Notes: generated from the letters alone by a model not told the origin. Positions 42,841 to 51,860 are shown, numbered from the stretch's first letter. The stretch: 64,000 bases of DNA from Gynurincola endophyticus (GCF_003991195.1 NZ_RCWL01000012.1:32270-96269); one strand, 5' to 3'. A program made the numbers and translations.

Positions 42841-44673
42841 TTACTTCAAAACCGGTATTTCAATAAAGCTATCATTATACCACTTTATGATTAAAGGTTC
42901 TTTAGCATCCTGAATCGTTTCTTTACTCACTTCTTTTCCGGTTCCGTAATTAAGTTGAGAAAAAGGATTTTTATTTACATTAATAACAACAGCCAAACGA
43001 CTTCCTTTTGAAAGTTGTTTGCTGACGAAATGGGTATTGGTAAAAAGCAGAGATTCTTTTTTTCCTGGTATTAAAAGATGTCTTTTCGTAATGTCTTTCA
43101 CATAACTGGCACGTCCGATATAATACGATAAATGAAAATATTGCCCATCCGGCATTACTTCATACAACGTAACACCAACATCTACATCCTTTTTATTGAT
43201 ACTGATATTCATTTGTGCGATAAACGATCCGTTCACCAGCAGCGGTTCCTGTATAGGTTCGCTGATAAAAATATAACCATTTTCATTGTTAATAGTTTTA
43301 CGAATCACCGGATCAGGATAATAATCATTATGGCTGATTGTACGATTCGAAAAATCCACCTTTTGTGTAATAAAAGCAGGTTTCTTTTGCTGCTGAACGC
43401 TTAAAGAATAAAATTGATCTTTCTTATCAAGGCTCAGATAAAATTTTAAATATCCGTTGTGCAGCGTATTCAAAGAGGTTGCACTACCCCACCGGTCGGT
43501 ACCCATTATCTGATAGTTTATTTTACCCTTCAGAAATCCGGGTTGTTTGCCATCTTTAAGAATATAATCAAACCACTCATATGTATATTTTTTGATATCA
43601 AACAATGCCACAGTATCTACCTTATAACCATTTACCACCGCTTCACCACCTATCTGTGTACCAAAATGGCCATACGGCCCGATCACTAGATAGGCAGGTG
43701 TTTCCGGGTTATACTTATTCAGTTCTCTTAAATAATAGAGACTTGAATTCTGAGAATCATTGTAATAGCCGTCAAATATCAATACCGGGATATTGATCTG
43801 TTCAAAATCCTTCTCATATGGAGCCATGTTTTGCCAGTAAGCATCAAAATCAGGATGGGCGATCCATCGTTGAAACAAGCGGTTAGGTGTACCGTCTATA
43901 CTATCCATTTTGTTATATGCTGTACCTTCTTCCCACCACCGGAACATCATTTTTCTGAAACGTTGCCTGTCGTTACCGGAAGCCGTGTCGAGGTACTGAT
44001 TGTTACCCACATAAAAAGACCATTCATAGTTCGGATTTACAAAAACATTGTTTTCCATCGGAAGTCCCATACCGGGGCGATTCGCAACATAAGGAACAAT
44101 TGTTTTCAATGCCGGATGAAGTTTTTTAGCAGCTGCCCATTGTGTAAAACCATTATAACTTCCGCCGTACATTCCGATGCTGCCGTTACACCAATGCTGC
44201 CGGCTGATCCAGTCAATCACCTGATAAGCATCCAAACCGTCCGTTTCGTATGGGTATACTTCTCCGGGGCTAAACCTTTTGCCACGCGTATAAGCAATCA
44301 CCCCCACATAACCTCTGTCAACAGCTTCTTTTAAAGACTGTAAATCCCGCCCCTTATCACGAACGTAGATAGTAAACTGAAAAATAACAGGTTTAGGAAG
44401 GTCATCCCCTTTTCTTCTGACAACTATTGCAGATATAAAAGCCCCATCGGGTAATCTGATCATTACGCTATCCTGAATATTATATATTTCTTTAGTGCTT
44501 AGCTCACTGGCCAGTAAGGTTTGTTGTGCCTCCGACTGTTTAACCGATAAAACAGTTAACCCAATAAACAAAACAACACAACGAATTAATAAGAACACTT
44601 CTTTAACGCTGTAAGTATAACCACATATACCTTTTATGCGGCAGCTATTTTTTTCAGAAGAGGTTGATTTCAC
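42841..44673 (-). CDS. CocE/NonD (X-Pro dipeptidyl-peptidase S15-like) hydrolase, exported
   Basis: This 610-residue frame begins with GTG at 44673, and the signal-like segment VFLLIRCVVLFIGLTVLSVK follows at about residue 25; a GTG there could be the true start. The S15/CocE pattern is clear: MIRLPDGAFISAIVVRRKGD, a DGLDAYQVIDWISRQHWCNG strand, the nucleophile GMYGGSYNGFTQW, IPVLIFDGYYNDSQ (acid), and VIGPYGHFG (His). The C-terminal jelly-roll domain ends near residue 610. Such enzymes cleave acyl or peptide bonds; cocaine esterase and glutaryl-7-ACA acylase are relatives. Convergent with the previous hydrolase. Confidence 0.9.
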   Translation of the reverse strand: MKSTSSEKNSCRIKGICGYTYSVKEVFLLIRCVVLFIGLTVLSVKQSEAQQTLLASELSTKEIYNIQDSVMIRLPDGAFISAIVVRRKGDDLPKPVIFQFTIYVRDKGRDLQSLKEAVDRGYVGVIAYTRGKRFSPGEVYPYETDGLDAYQVIDWISRQHWCNGSIGMYGGSYNGFTQWAAAKKLHPALKTIVPYVANRPGMGLPMENNVFVNPNYEWSFYVGNNQYLDTASGNDRQRFRKMMFRWWEEGTAYNKMDSIDGTPNRLFQRWIAHPDFDAYWQNMAPYEKDFEQINIPVLIFDGYYNDSQNSSLYYLRELNKYNPETPAYLVIGPYGHFGTQIGGEAVVNGYKVDTVALFDIKKYTYEWFDYILKDGKQPGFLKGKINYQIMGTDRWGSATSLNTLHNGYLKFYLSLDKKDQFYSLSVQQQKKPAFITQKVDFSNRTISHNDYYPDPVIRKTINNENGYIFISEPIQEPLLVNGSFIAQMNISINKKDVDVGVTLYEVMPDGQYFHLSYYIGRASYVKDITKRHLLIPGKKESLLFTNTHFVSKQLSKGSRLAVVINVNKNPFSQLNYGTGKEVSKETIQDAKEPLIIKWYNDSFIEIPVLK

Positions 44674-44880
44674 TATTATATTTTGAGGAATAATTTAGTA
44701 AGCAAGCGCAAATGAACATTCTAAAATAACCATTTTCCATCACAGATTAAATGATAAGTTTATATTATTCTCTAAAGAAAGCTCTCAGGATAAGTTGCAT
44801 TATCATCTCATCATTGCTTCAACAGCTGATGTAGCACCACCGCAACATTTACTAAGGTTTTGTTATTTAAAAATAAAACT

Positions 44881-44921
44881 CTACTAATTTAGTAGGGTAA
44901 TTAAAATAAATAGTATCTTTG
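44881..44921 (+). promoter_or_regulatory. Promoter with overlapping palindromic operator upstream of the metNIQ leader
   Basis: TATCTTTG at 44914-44921 matches the -7 element TAnnTTTG exactly. In the place of a -33 element lies a perfect palindrome, CTACTAA-T-TTAGTAG (44881-44895, 7-bp arms, 1-nt centre). The predicted start is about 44928, 33 nt ahead of the leader ORF. A dyad at this site suggests a sulfur-responsive DNA-binding regulator. Rrf2-type regulators bind AT-rich dyads of similar size, but the identity is inference. Confidence 0.65.
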
Positions 44922-44960
44922 TTTCAGAAGCACAGCTATTTGAATTTCAACTTTCTTAAA

Positions 44961-45059
44961 ATGAACTATAACTACAACAAAAACAATAAGATGCGAAACA
45001 ACATCAATACAATGCAACCATGCATGTGTATGTATTTATGTGCTTATAGTATCGGATAA
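44961..45059 (+). CDS. Met/Cys-rich leader peptide of the metNIQ operon
   Basis: A 32-codon ORF from ATG 44961 to TAA 45057-45059. After an Asn/Tyr/Lys start (MNYNYNKNNKMRNNIN) it encodes TMQPCMCMYLCAYSIG. Methionine codons occur at 44991, 45012, 45024 and 45030, and cysteine codons at 45021, 45027 and 45039, so seven of the codons 11-27 are for sulfur amino acids. The ORF lies between a consensus promoter and a terminator-like hairpin (45089-45116), with the methionine importer behind. Its most likely job is to stall the ribosome when charged Met (or Cys) tRNA runs low. It is shorter than usual gene-calling limits. Confidence 0.8.
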   Translation: MNYNYNKNNKMRNNINTMQPCMCMYLCAYSIG

Positions 45060-45117
45060 AAACTACGACTGATAAAACATATCATAACTCCACCGATACC
45101 TATCAGTGGATTTTTTG
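45050..45117 (+). terminator. Attenuator: terminator hairpin and competing antiterminator ahead of metN
   Basis: The terminator arms TCCACCGATA (45089-45098) and TATCAGTGGA (45101-45110) pair over 10 bp with one C-A mismatch and a CC loop, followed by six T. GTATCGG at 45049-45055, at the very end of the leader ORF, can instead pair with CCGATAC (45093-45099) and would break the terminator. A further small hairpin TGATA/TATCA lies at 45070-45084. A ribosome that finishes the leader would cover 45050-45055 and permit termination; one held at the Met/Cys codons would leave it free. Function inferred. Confidence 0.75.
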
Positions 45118-45355
45118 TTTTATGACTTAGTTCATTTACTATCAGAATTCACCAGACAATATTGATTGCCAAAATCGTTTTTGACCAACATAGTCAGAAA
45201 CTGTTTTATAGTTGCACTAACGCACCGGTAGTAACAATCATAATTTTCTGATACTATTAAGCGGCTGTATTATTACGAAAACCTTCTCTTTTGTTATTTA
45301 ACCTTCGATAGAAGTTCGGTAAAATTGAAACCGGTAGCCATTAAAAGATAAATCA
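45118..45355 (+). other. Untranslated stretch between attenuator and metN
   Basis: These 238 bp show no ORF, no exact promoter and no clear RNA motif. The 8-mer ACCGGTAG occurs twice (about 45223 and 45330). If the attenuator reads through, this would be an unusually long 5' region of metN. Confidence 0.4.
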
Positions 45356-46384
45356 ATGATAGCAATTAAAAATATATCTAAAACCTTTCGACAGAAAAAG
45401 AAAGTCTTTAAAGCGCTCGATGATATCAGTCTCGAAATAGAACAGGGAGACATATTAGGTATTATCGGCTTTTCGGGAGCTGGCAAAAGCACTTTAATAC
45501 GTTCGGTTAATTTGCTGGAGAAACCTGACCACGGTCAAATCATCATTAACGGTAAGGATCTGACCCAACTAAACAGTCGGGAATTAGCAAAAGAAAGGAA
45601 AAAAATAGGAATGATTTTCCAACACTTTAATCTGCTTTCGTCAAGAACTGTTTTTGATAATGTGTCATTACCATTAGAATTAGAGGGTGTTCATAAAACC
45701 GATATCCAAAAAAGGGTTAGCGAACTTTTAAAAGTAGTGGGTCTCGAAGACAAAGCCAATGAATATCCTAAAAGTCTTTCAGGAGGTCAGAAACAACGTG
45801 TAGCCATTGCCCGGGCATTAGCAAACGATCCCTATCTTTTGCTTTGTGACGAAGCAACCAGTGCGTTAGATCCGGCTACGACTCAATCAATTTTACAACT
45901 ACTCAAAGATATCAATCAACGGCTGGGTATTACTATTCTGTTGATTACTCACGAAATGGATGTTATAAAAACAATCTGTAATCAGGTTGCCGTCATTGAC
46001 AAAGGTAAACTCATTGCCAGGGGAAATCTGGAAGATATTATTTCAGCTAAAGAACACCCGGTCATTAAACAGTTTATTCTGCCTAAAACACTTAATATTC
46101 CTCCATCTATCAGCAGTAAACTGCAGAAAGAATCCGGTGAGGATTTATATCCGGTAGTGGAAGTAGAATTAAACGGAAACCTTCCGTTTGAAAAACTATT
46201 AGCCGTGCTGTACAACGATTATCACATTCCTTACAAATTGATTTCTGCTGATGTAGAGTATGTAGCAAACTCCAGCTTTGGAAAAATACTATTGCATTTG
46301 CAGGGAAGTTCAGAACAAAACCAAAGAGTGATTCACTATTTCTCAAAAAACAATATTCAAAATAATATTAAAGGATATGCTTGA
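45356..46384 (+). CDS. metN: Methionine ABC transporter ATP-binding protein MetN
   Basis: This 342-residue ABC ATPase has Walker A GFSGAGKST (residues 38-46), the Q-loop context IGMIFQHFNLLSSRTV, signature LSGGQKQR and Walker B LLLCDEATSALDP, with switch His in LLITHEMD. Length and C-terminal region (about 265-342, YPVVEVELNGNLPFEKLLAV) match the NIL regulatory domain, which binds methionine and inhibits transport when the cell is replete. The product powers D/L-methionine import. It overlaps metI by 8 bp and follows the attenuator region. Confidence 0.97.
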   Translation: MIAIKNISKTFRQKKKVFKALDDISLEIEQGDILGIIGFSGAGKSTLIRSVNLLEKPDHGQIIINGKDLTQLNSRELAKERKKIGMIFQHFNLLSSRTVFDNVSLPLELEGVHKTDIQKRVSELLKVVGLEDKANEYPKSLSGGQKQRVAIARALANDPYLLLCDEATSALDPATTQSILQLLKDINQRLGITILLITHEMDVIKTICNQVAVIDKGKLIARGNLEDIISAKEHPVIKQFILPKTLNIPPSISSKLQKESGEDLYPVVEVELNGNLPFEKLLAVLYNDYHIPYKLISADVEYVANSSFGKILLHLQGSSEQNQRVIHYFSKNNIQNNIKGYA

Positions 46385-47033
46385 CGAAACTACTATTTCA
46401 TTACTGCTTAAAGGTTTGGGTGAAACTGTTTTTATGACGTTCGTTTCCGGGTTTGCAGGATTTGTACTGGGCTTACCCATCGGAATCACACTATTCATTA
46501 CCCGGCAGGGGCAACTTCTTGAAAACCGGTTTTATAACCGTACACTCTCAGTTTTGGTAAATGTATTTCGTTCTATACCTTTTATCATTCTGATTGTTTG
46601 GTTAATTCCCTTTACAAGAACACTTATCGGCACTTCGATTGGTGTGTATGCAGCACTTGTTCCGTTAAGTATCGGCGCAGCACCATTTATTGCACGTTTA
46701 GTGGAAAACAGCTTGCTTGAAGTACCCGGAGGTTTAATAGAAACTGCCAGGGCCTTAGGAGCCAGTCCGCTACAAATCATCAAAAAGGTCTTGCTTCCCG
46801 AAGCATTACCATCTTTGATTAACAACGCTACCATTACGCTGATCACATTGGTGGGTTACTCGGCAATGGGGGGTGCTGTAGGAGCTGGTGGATTGGGCCA
46901 GATTGGTTACCAATACGGTTACGTGGGTTATAATGCATTCATCATGAATACCGTTCTGATTTTATTAATAGCACTGGTATTCATTATCCAGTTTACCGGT
47001 GACAAGCTTTCAAAAAAATTCAATCACAGATAA
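46377..47033 (+). CDS. metI: Methionine ABC transporter permease MetI
   Basis: This 218-residue inner-membrane permease has five hydrophobic segments and the EAA loop IETARALGASPLQIIKKVLL then PEALPSLINN, which contacts the ATPase. Conserved MetI features include FRSIPFIILIVWLIPFTRTL and GYSAMGGAVGAGGLGQIGY. The start codon lies inside the end of metN (8-bp overlap), and metQ begins 10 bp after its stop. Confidence 0.97.
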   Translation: MLDETTISLLLKGLGETVFMTFVSGFAGFVLGLPIGITLFITRQGQLLENRFYNRTLSVLVNVFRSIPFIILIVWLIPFTRTLIGTSIGVYAALVPLSIGAAPFIARLVENSLLEVPGGLIETARALGASPLQIIKKVLLPEALPSLINNATITLITLVGYSAMGGAVGAGGLGQIGYQYGYVGYNAFIMNTVLILLIALVFIIQFTGDKLSKKFNHR

Positions 47034-47043
47034 AAGATTATAA

Positions 47044-47853
47044 ATGAAAAAGACAGGTTTTTATGGTTTACTGACGGCAGGCCTATTCATATTGAATGCC
47101 TGCGGAAATGCAGGTAAAAATGATCCAAATTACATCAAAGTAGGAATCACATCAGGGCTGGAACAGGAAATAGCAGAAGCAGCCAAAAAAGTAGCAAAGG
47201 AAGTATATGGTTTAGAAGTAGAATTAGTGGCATTTAACGACTATGTAATTCCGAATGAAGCACTCAACAATGGTGAAATTGATGCGAATGCATTTCAACA
47301 TGTTCCTTATCTCGAAGAGCAATCCAAACAAAGAGGCTACAAACTGGTTGTTGTGGGAAACACATTTGTATATCCGATTGTAGCTTATTCAAAAAAAATA
47401 AAAACTATTTCCGAACTGGTAAACGGCAGCACAATTGCTATTCCTAACGATCCTACCAATGGCGGCCGCTCTTTATTGCTGTTACAGAAAAACGGGTTAA
47501 TAAAACTGAAAAACAATACCGGCCTGCTCCCTAAGGTAACAGATATAGCAGAGAATCCACTCCGGTTACAGATAATAGAAATTGAAGCACCACAGTTGCC
47601 AAGAGTATTGGACGACAAAAAAGTAACGATTGCAATTATCAACAATAACTTCGCAGCTCAGGCAGGTTTAAACCCAGACGAGTCAGGCATAATGAAAGAA
47701 GATAAGGAGTCGCCCTATGTGAATGTAATTGTAGCAAGAGAAGATAACAAAGAAGCGGAGAAAGTCAAAAAATTCGTTAAAGCTTATCAATCGGAAGCCG
47801 TTGAAAAAGCTGCGCTGAAGGCGTTTAGAGGTGAAGCCGTTAAAGGATGGTAG
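47044..47853 (+). CDS. metQ: Methionine-binding lipoprotein MetQ (NlpA family)
   Basis: This 269-residue substrate-binding lipoprotein has a lipobox LFILNAC (Cys20), then the NlpA pattern: IKVGITSGLEQEIAEAAKKV, VELVAFNDYVIPNEALNNGE, IDANAFQHVPYLEEQSKQRG, then AIPNDPTNGGRSLLLLQKNG. It captures methionine at the outer face of the inner membrane and delivers it to MetI. It ends the operon and is followed by a terminator. Confidence 0.97.
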   Translation: MKKTGFYGLLTAGLFILNACGNAGKNDPNYIKVGITSGLEQEIAEAAKKVAKEVYGLEVELVAFNDYVIPNEALNNGEIDANAFQHVPYLEEQSKQRGYKLVVVGNTFVYPIVAYSKKIKTISELVNGSTIAIPNDPTNGGRSLLLLQKNGLIKLKNNTGLLPKVTDIAENPLRLQIIEIEAPQLPRVLDDKKVTIAIINNNFAAQAGLNPDESGIMKEDKESPYVNVIVAREDNKEAEKVKKFVKAYQSEAVEKAALKAFRGEAVKGW

Positions 47854-47908
47854 TCGATGCCAGAACACTAGCTTATTGCAACAGCAAGAGCTAAATTTTC
47901 TATACACT

Positions 47909-47951
47909 CTAAAAGATTAAAACAGTTCAGATTCCGGTTTTAATCTTTTAG
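47909..47951. terminator. Terminator of the metNIQ operon
   Basis: Perfect 15-bp arms CTAAAAGATTAAAAC (47909-47923) and GTTTTAATCTTTTAG (47937-47951) enclose a 13-nt loop. It lies 55 bp after the metQ stop and before a convergent gene, so it may act in both directions. Confidence 0.82.
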
Positions 47952-48019
47952 GTTTTATGGAAGTTCAAAGTTTGACCCGACCCGTTCTGTTTGTACCTTT
48001 ATTCTTATTTAATTAAAGT

Positions 48020-49156
48020 TTAATCAAACTTCCAGGAGTTCATTTTTCTGTTTCCATAATTATTGAAAACAATAATTGCATCGTTACTACGCTTTCCTTT
48101 AAATTCAAAACATTCCAGATTGTTAAAAGTAGCCACCTTCCACTTCTGTTGCTTGCAATATCCGATAAAATCTTTCAAATTACTTTTTTTCAGTTCAAAA
48201 ATGCCGTCATCCCTCAATGAAGGTATTGTCCACCCACCCCAACAATTAACATACAAAATACCTATTTTTACAACATTGTTTTTAACCGGGGATTGATTAC
48301 TCTTCAATAGTATGTTTCCCAAATTATCCATATGGCCTATTCCATAGAAGGAAAAAAACTTAGGCTCGTTTTTCTGCACAGACTTCAATTGCTCATAAAG
48401 TACCAGAAAGCTTTTAAAAATATCTGCATCCCGGTTCCGCCTGTACCCTACCATGTTGCTGGCCATTAAAAGTAAATCATTATAATAAATACCAAAATGT
48501 TGCTGATAGAGAAGACGATCTGATTGCAAAGTTTTAAATAAAGTATTGTTTATGTTTATCATCTCTGAATCTTCCAGCCTATCTTTAAGAATAATACTAT
48601 CCAGCAATATATCCAATGCTAAATTTTTTGAAGGAACTTTTTCCCGTATGATGGCTAACGATATCAAAAAATTATCATAATCATATTTAGAATCCAGATA
48701 ATCTATACCATAATATTTGATTCGTTGACCGGCAGGAAGCATTTGATTAAATATCCTTACTTTCTGAAGAAGTTCATAAGTGGCAGTGGGTTTAATAGCA
48801 GTCAGTAAGGAATCATTACCGGTTTCAAGGTACTCATTAAACAGAAAACAGGTAGCATGGGGTAATTCATTCACTATATTATACACTTTCCTCCGGTGTA
48901 ACGAGTAGATTAACGACAACTGAAGATCATTATTAGCAAGGTAGGTATGCGCTTCACCGATTAAATAGAATGTTTTATCCGGTAATATCTCAATCATTCT
49001 GTTCACCAATGTGTTTAAATCGTGTTCGCTACCCGTTGTAATATTTTTTTCAATGCAGGCAGCGAAACTATTCTGACTCACCGCTTCCTTTGTACCCATA
49101 AAGAAAAAAAGCGGCAATACTCTTTTTAAGAGCAACATAACAGTAACCTTTTGCAT
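48020..49156 (-). CDS. Exported GExH-motif protein (erythromycin-esterase/ChaN/TraB-like), unknown substrate
   Basis: This 378-residue protein has a signal-like N-terminus (VLPLFFFMGTKEAVSQ). The core reads FYLIGEAHTYLANNDLQLSL, a GExH motif as in EreA-like, ChaN-like and TraB/PrgY-like proteins, then VYNIVNELPHATCFLFNEYL, IKYYGIDYLDSKYDY, and a late FFSFYGIGHMDNLGNIL with a second His. These spaced His/Glu residues could bind metal or haem. It is convergent with metQ and has no close partner. The family placement is by motif only. Confidence 0.65.
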   Translation of the reverse strand: MQKVTVMLLLKRVLPLFFFMGTKEAVSQNSFAACIEKNITTGSEHDLNTLVNRMIEILPDKTFYLIGEAHTYLANNDLQLSLIYSLHRRKVYNIVNELPHATCFLFNEYLETGNDSLLTAIKPTATYELLQKVRIFNQMLPAGQRIKYYGIDYLDSKYDYDNFLISLAIIREKVPSKNLALDILLDSIILKDRLEDSEMININNTLFKTLQSDRLLYQQHFGIYYNDLLLMASNMVGYRRNRDADIFKSFLVLYEQLKSVQKNEPKFFSFYGIGHMDNLGNILLKSNQSPVKNNVVKIGILYVNCWGGWTIPSLRDDGIFELKKSNLKDFIGYCKQQKWKVATFNNLECFEFKGKRSNDAIIVFNNYGNRKMNSWKFD

Positions 49157-49442
49157 GTTCTGTTCCGGTTTAATAGTTTAGCAACACCCTAAAGTAACAG
49201 TTTCCCGTAATACTTCCAATCGGGTCGTAGTAAATGTTTTACATTATCCTCACTGGTTTTCTGATATATTATATTTTCATTGCCATTTTCAATACGATGC
49301 AACCTTTAACCCCAAAAAAGTCAATACAAAAGCAGGAAGATTTTTCTTGTAACATGAAAAGATCACTGAACAAACTGTTTATGAGTTTCTAACTTTTCAG
49401 GATAAACAAATGAAGAAACCCTGCTTCATCTATAAAAAAACA
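49157..49442. other. Intergenic region, nothing recognised
   Basis: The 286 bp between the GExH gene and the csbD terminator hold no visible gene, dyad or exact promoter. On the minus strand TACTTTAG, just upstream of the GExH gene start, is one base off a -7 element. Confidence 0.4.
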
Positions 49443-49472
49443 AAAAGGCTGAACTTTTCAATTCAACCTTTT
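49443..49472 (-). terminator. Terminator of the csbD gene
   Basis: Arms AAAAGGCTGAA (49443-49453) and TTCAACCTTTT (49462-49472) pair fully on the minus strand if one G-U wobble is allowed, and the minus-strand end is a run of U. It lies 29 bp after the csbD stop. Confidence 0.75.
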
Positions 49473-49501
49473 CATTATTTTAAAGGAAAGCAATCATTGG
49501 C

Positions 49502-49687
49502 TTACATTTTATCCAACCAGTCTTCCACTTCATCTTTTGTTTTACCGGTGGCTTTCTGCAATTTACCCAATAATTCGTCTTCTTTACCCTCTTCGTACAA
49601 TAAGTCGTTATCAGTAAGATCGGCATATTGTTGCTTTACTTTACCTTTCAACTCATTCCATCTTCCCTTCCATGTTAACTTGTTCAT
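49502..49687 (-). CDS. CsbD family stress protein
   Basis: This 61-residue protein is a typical CsbD-like protein: WKGRWNELKGKVKQQYADLT, DNDLLYEEGKEDELLGKLQK and ATGKTKDEVEDWLDKM. These are small, charged, abundant general-stress proteins of unknown mechanism. It has one of the few strong ribosome binding sites in the window (AAGGAG, 8 nt ahead of ATG). It lies 58 bp after the catalase start region, read in the same direction but after the catalase gene end, and has its own terminator. Confidence 0.93.
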   Translation of the reverse strand: MNKLTWKGRWNELKGKVKQQYADLTDNDLLYEEGKEDELLGKLQKATGKTKDEVEDWLDKM

Positions 49688-49745
49688 AATAGTCTCCTTT
49701 TTTAAAATTAAAAAATGATTGAGGTTATATGTTGTATTATTTATC

Positions 49746-51860
49746 TTATACTGGTATTTTACGATTAGTTTCTCTTTCCCATATACGATGTGCTTTCATT
49801 ATATGTATAAAATCTTGTACCAGCTTGTGCTTTGATTCAAGAATTACCCCCTTTCCCAATTCATTTTTGTTTACATAAGTGTATTCCAGCAATGATTCTG
49901 CGCCTTTTGCAAAGGATATAGCCTTACAATGCCGGTATGCTTCATTAACAAATTGATAATAATCGGGCTCGTCACTTAATATTTTTACCGAATCCCCATC
50001 AGGAGTATAAAGCGCATCATAACATACAGAAGCATCCGTCAGGTAACTATGTTGTACTGTTTCTTCACCACCTTCCTTGAATTTTACTTTTCCCACTCTG
50101 GTTGAAATCAATACAACTTTTGCGCCTTCTCTGACCAGAGCTTTCTTCATTTTATCTATGGATACTTTACTCACTCCATCTGCAACGAGAAAACCCACTT
50201 TTCGAGTGGCAATACTACCCTCGCCGGCTTTTGTTTCCATACTTAATGCGGGTGAATATTCAACTTCCGGTTTCGGTGGTTTGATCGGGTATTCAGGATG
50301 GTTTTGTTTTGCAAATTGTATGGTGAGTTTATCCAGTTCTTTCGCCGGAACAAGCCCAAGATTGTCTCCTACCCGCTTAGCCAGTGTTTTATCTACCTGA
50401 TTTAATATTGCCAGTTCTCTTTTACGTACCGCTTCTGAATTTACTTTTGATAACTCAAAGCTAAATGCTGAAATAATATGCTCTTTTTCAGCAGCAGACT
50501 GTGAATTATAAAATAAACGTGCTTGTGTGAAATGGTCTGCAAAAGATGCAGAGCGGCCTCTTATTTTTTTTGCGTCTACTTTTTCAGCATGTGATTCAAA
50601 TCCTTTTTCACCTTTCAGCATTGCATGATAAGGGCATCCTCCGCCTAAACTGTTCGGAAAGTAACTTACATTCCCTTTTAGGATATCCTGTCTGGCAAAA
50701 CCATCTTTTTGATTATTATATTTTCCATTAATAGGACGGTTAATAGGAATTTCGTGGAAGTTGGGTCCTCCTAAACGATAATGCTGTGTATCGGCGTATG
50801 AAAATACGCGTCCCTGTAACAATGGATCATTGCTGAAATCAATGCCCGGTACCAGCCTTCCCGGATCGAATGCCACCTGTTCTGTTTCTGCAAAAAAATT
50901 ATCCGGATTCCGGTTAAGCGTCATCGTACCGATTATTTTTAACGGAACCAGTTCTTCCGGAATAATTTTGGTAGGATCCAGAATGTCGAAAGAATATTTA
51001 AGTTCATCCTCTTCAGGAATTAATTGTACGCCCAGGTCCCATTGTGGAAAATCACCTGCATCTATGGCCTCCCACAAATCCCTGCGATGAAAATCTGCGT
51101 CATAACCAGATATTTTTTGTGCTTCCTGCCAGGCAACCTGATGTACTCCTAAACGAGGCTTCCAATGAAATTTTACAAATGTTGCTTTGCCTTTATCATT
51201 AATAAATTTAAAAGTATGTACACTAAATCCTTGCATCATGCGTAAAGACCTGGGAATAGCTCTGTCTGACATCACCCACATAGACATATGTGCAGCTTCT
51301 GGCATTAAAGAAATAAAGTCCCAAAAAGTATCGTGAGCAGAAGCCGCTTGTGGCATTTCTTTATCAGGTTCAGGTTTTACCGAGTGTATTACATCAGGAA
51401 ACTGCATAGCGTCCTGAATAAAAAATACAGGAATGTTATTACCCACAAAATCATAGTTTCCTTCTTCAGTATAAAACTTAATCGAAAAACCACGTACATC
51501 CCGTGCAAGATCGGTAGACCCTTTAAAACCGGCTACAGTAGAAAAACGGGCAAACAAGGGCGTTATCGTTCCTTTTTTTAAGAAGGCTGCTTTTGTATAC
51601 GCCGATATATCAGCAGTTGACTCGAAGATCCCATGTGCACCTGAACCGCGTGCGTGTACAACACGCTCCGGAATTCTTTCCCTATCAAAATGTGCCATTT
51701 TATCCTGGTAAATAAAATCTTCCAACAGCGAGGGACCACGAACGCCTGCTTTTAACGTGTTGTTGTTATCATGTATAGGAACACCATCATTAGTGGTCAT
51801 TTCACGATTAGAATTATCAATCAGATGATGATTCATTTGCTCTTTTTTTCTTGTATTCAT
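49746..51860 (-). CDS. katE: Large-subunit catalase (HPII/KatE type)
   Basis: This 704-residue haem catalase has catalytic H69 in RVVHARGSGAHG, catalytic N142 in VGNNIPVFF, and the haem-ligand Tyr in GRVFSYADTQHYRLG. Length and a C-terminal class-I-glutamine-amidotransferase-like domain (about 555-700; GEGSIATRKVGFLVADGVSK) identify the large-subunit HPII type rather than the 480-residue form. It degrades hydrogen peroxide in the cytoplasm. Neighbours CsbD, the PPOX protein and the repair pair suggest a general-stress regulon. The start could also be the Met at residue 9. Confidence 0.96.
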   Translation of the reverse strand: MNTRKKEQMNHHLIDNSNREMTTNDGVPIHDNNNTLKAGVRGPSLLEDFIYQDKMAHFDRERIPERVVHARGSGAHGIFESTADISAYTKAAFLKKGTITPLFARFSTVAGFKGSTDLARDVRGFSIKFYTEEGNYDFVGNNIPVFFIQDAMQFPDVIHSVKPEPDKEMPQAASAHDTFWDFISLMPEAAHMSMWVMSDRAIPRSLRMMQGFSVHTFKFINDKGKATFVKFHWKPRLGVHQVAWQEAQKISGYDADFHRRDLWEAIDAGDFPQWDLGVQLIPEEDELKYSFDILDPTKIIPEELVPLKIIGTMTLNRNPDNFFAETEQVAFDPGRLVPGIDFSNDPLLQGRVFSYADTQHYRLGGPNFHEIPINRPINGKYNNQKDGFARQDILKGNVSYFPNSLGGGCPYHAMLKGEKGFESHAEKVDAKKIRGRSASFADHFTQARLFYNSQSAAEKEHIISAFSFELSKVNSEAVRKRELAILNQVDKTLAKRVGDNLGLVPAKELDKLTIQFAKQNHPEYPIKPPKPEVEYSPALSMETKAGEGSIATRKVGFLVADGVSKVSIDKMKKALVREGAKVVLISTRVGKVKFKEGGEETVQHSYLTDASVCYDALYTPDGDSVKILSDEPDYYQFVNEAYRHCKAISFAKGAESLLEYTYVNKNELGKGVILESKHKLVQDFIHIMKAHRIWERETNRKIPV

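Noticed and set aside
43132..44334. Several plus-strand frames inside the CocE gene region
   Set aside because: All lie antisense to a full-length hydrolase with intact catalytic motifs.
44700..45355. SAM or cobalamin riboswitch upstream of metNIQ
   Set aside because: No SAM-I, SAM-II or B12 box core was recognisable; the coding ORF with Met/Cys codons and paired stems explains the region better.
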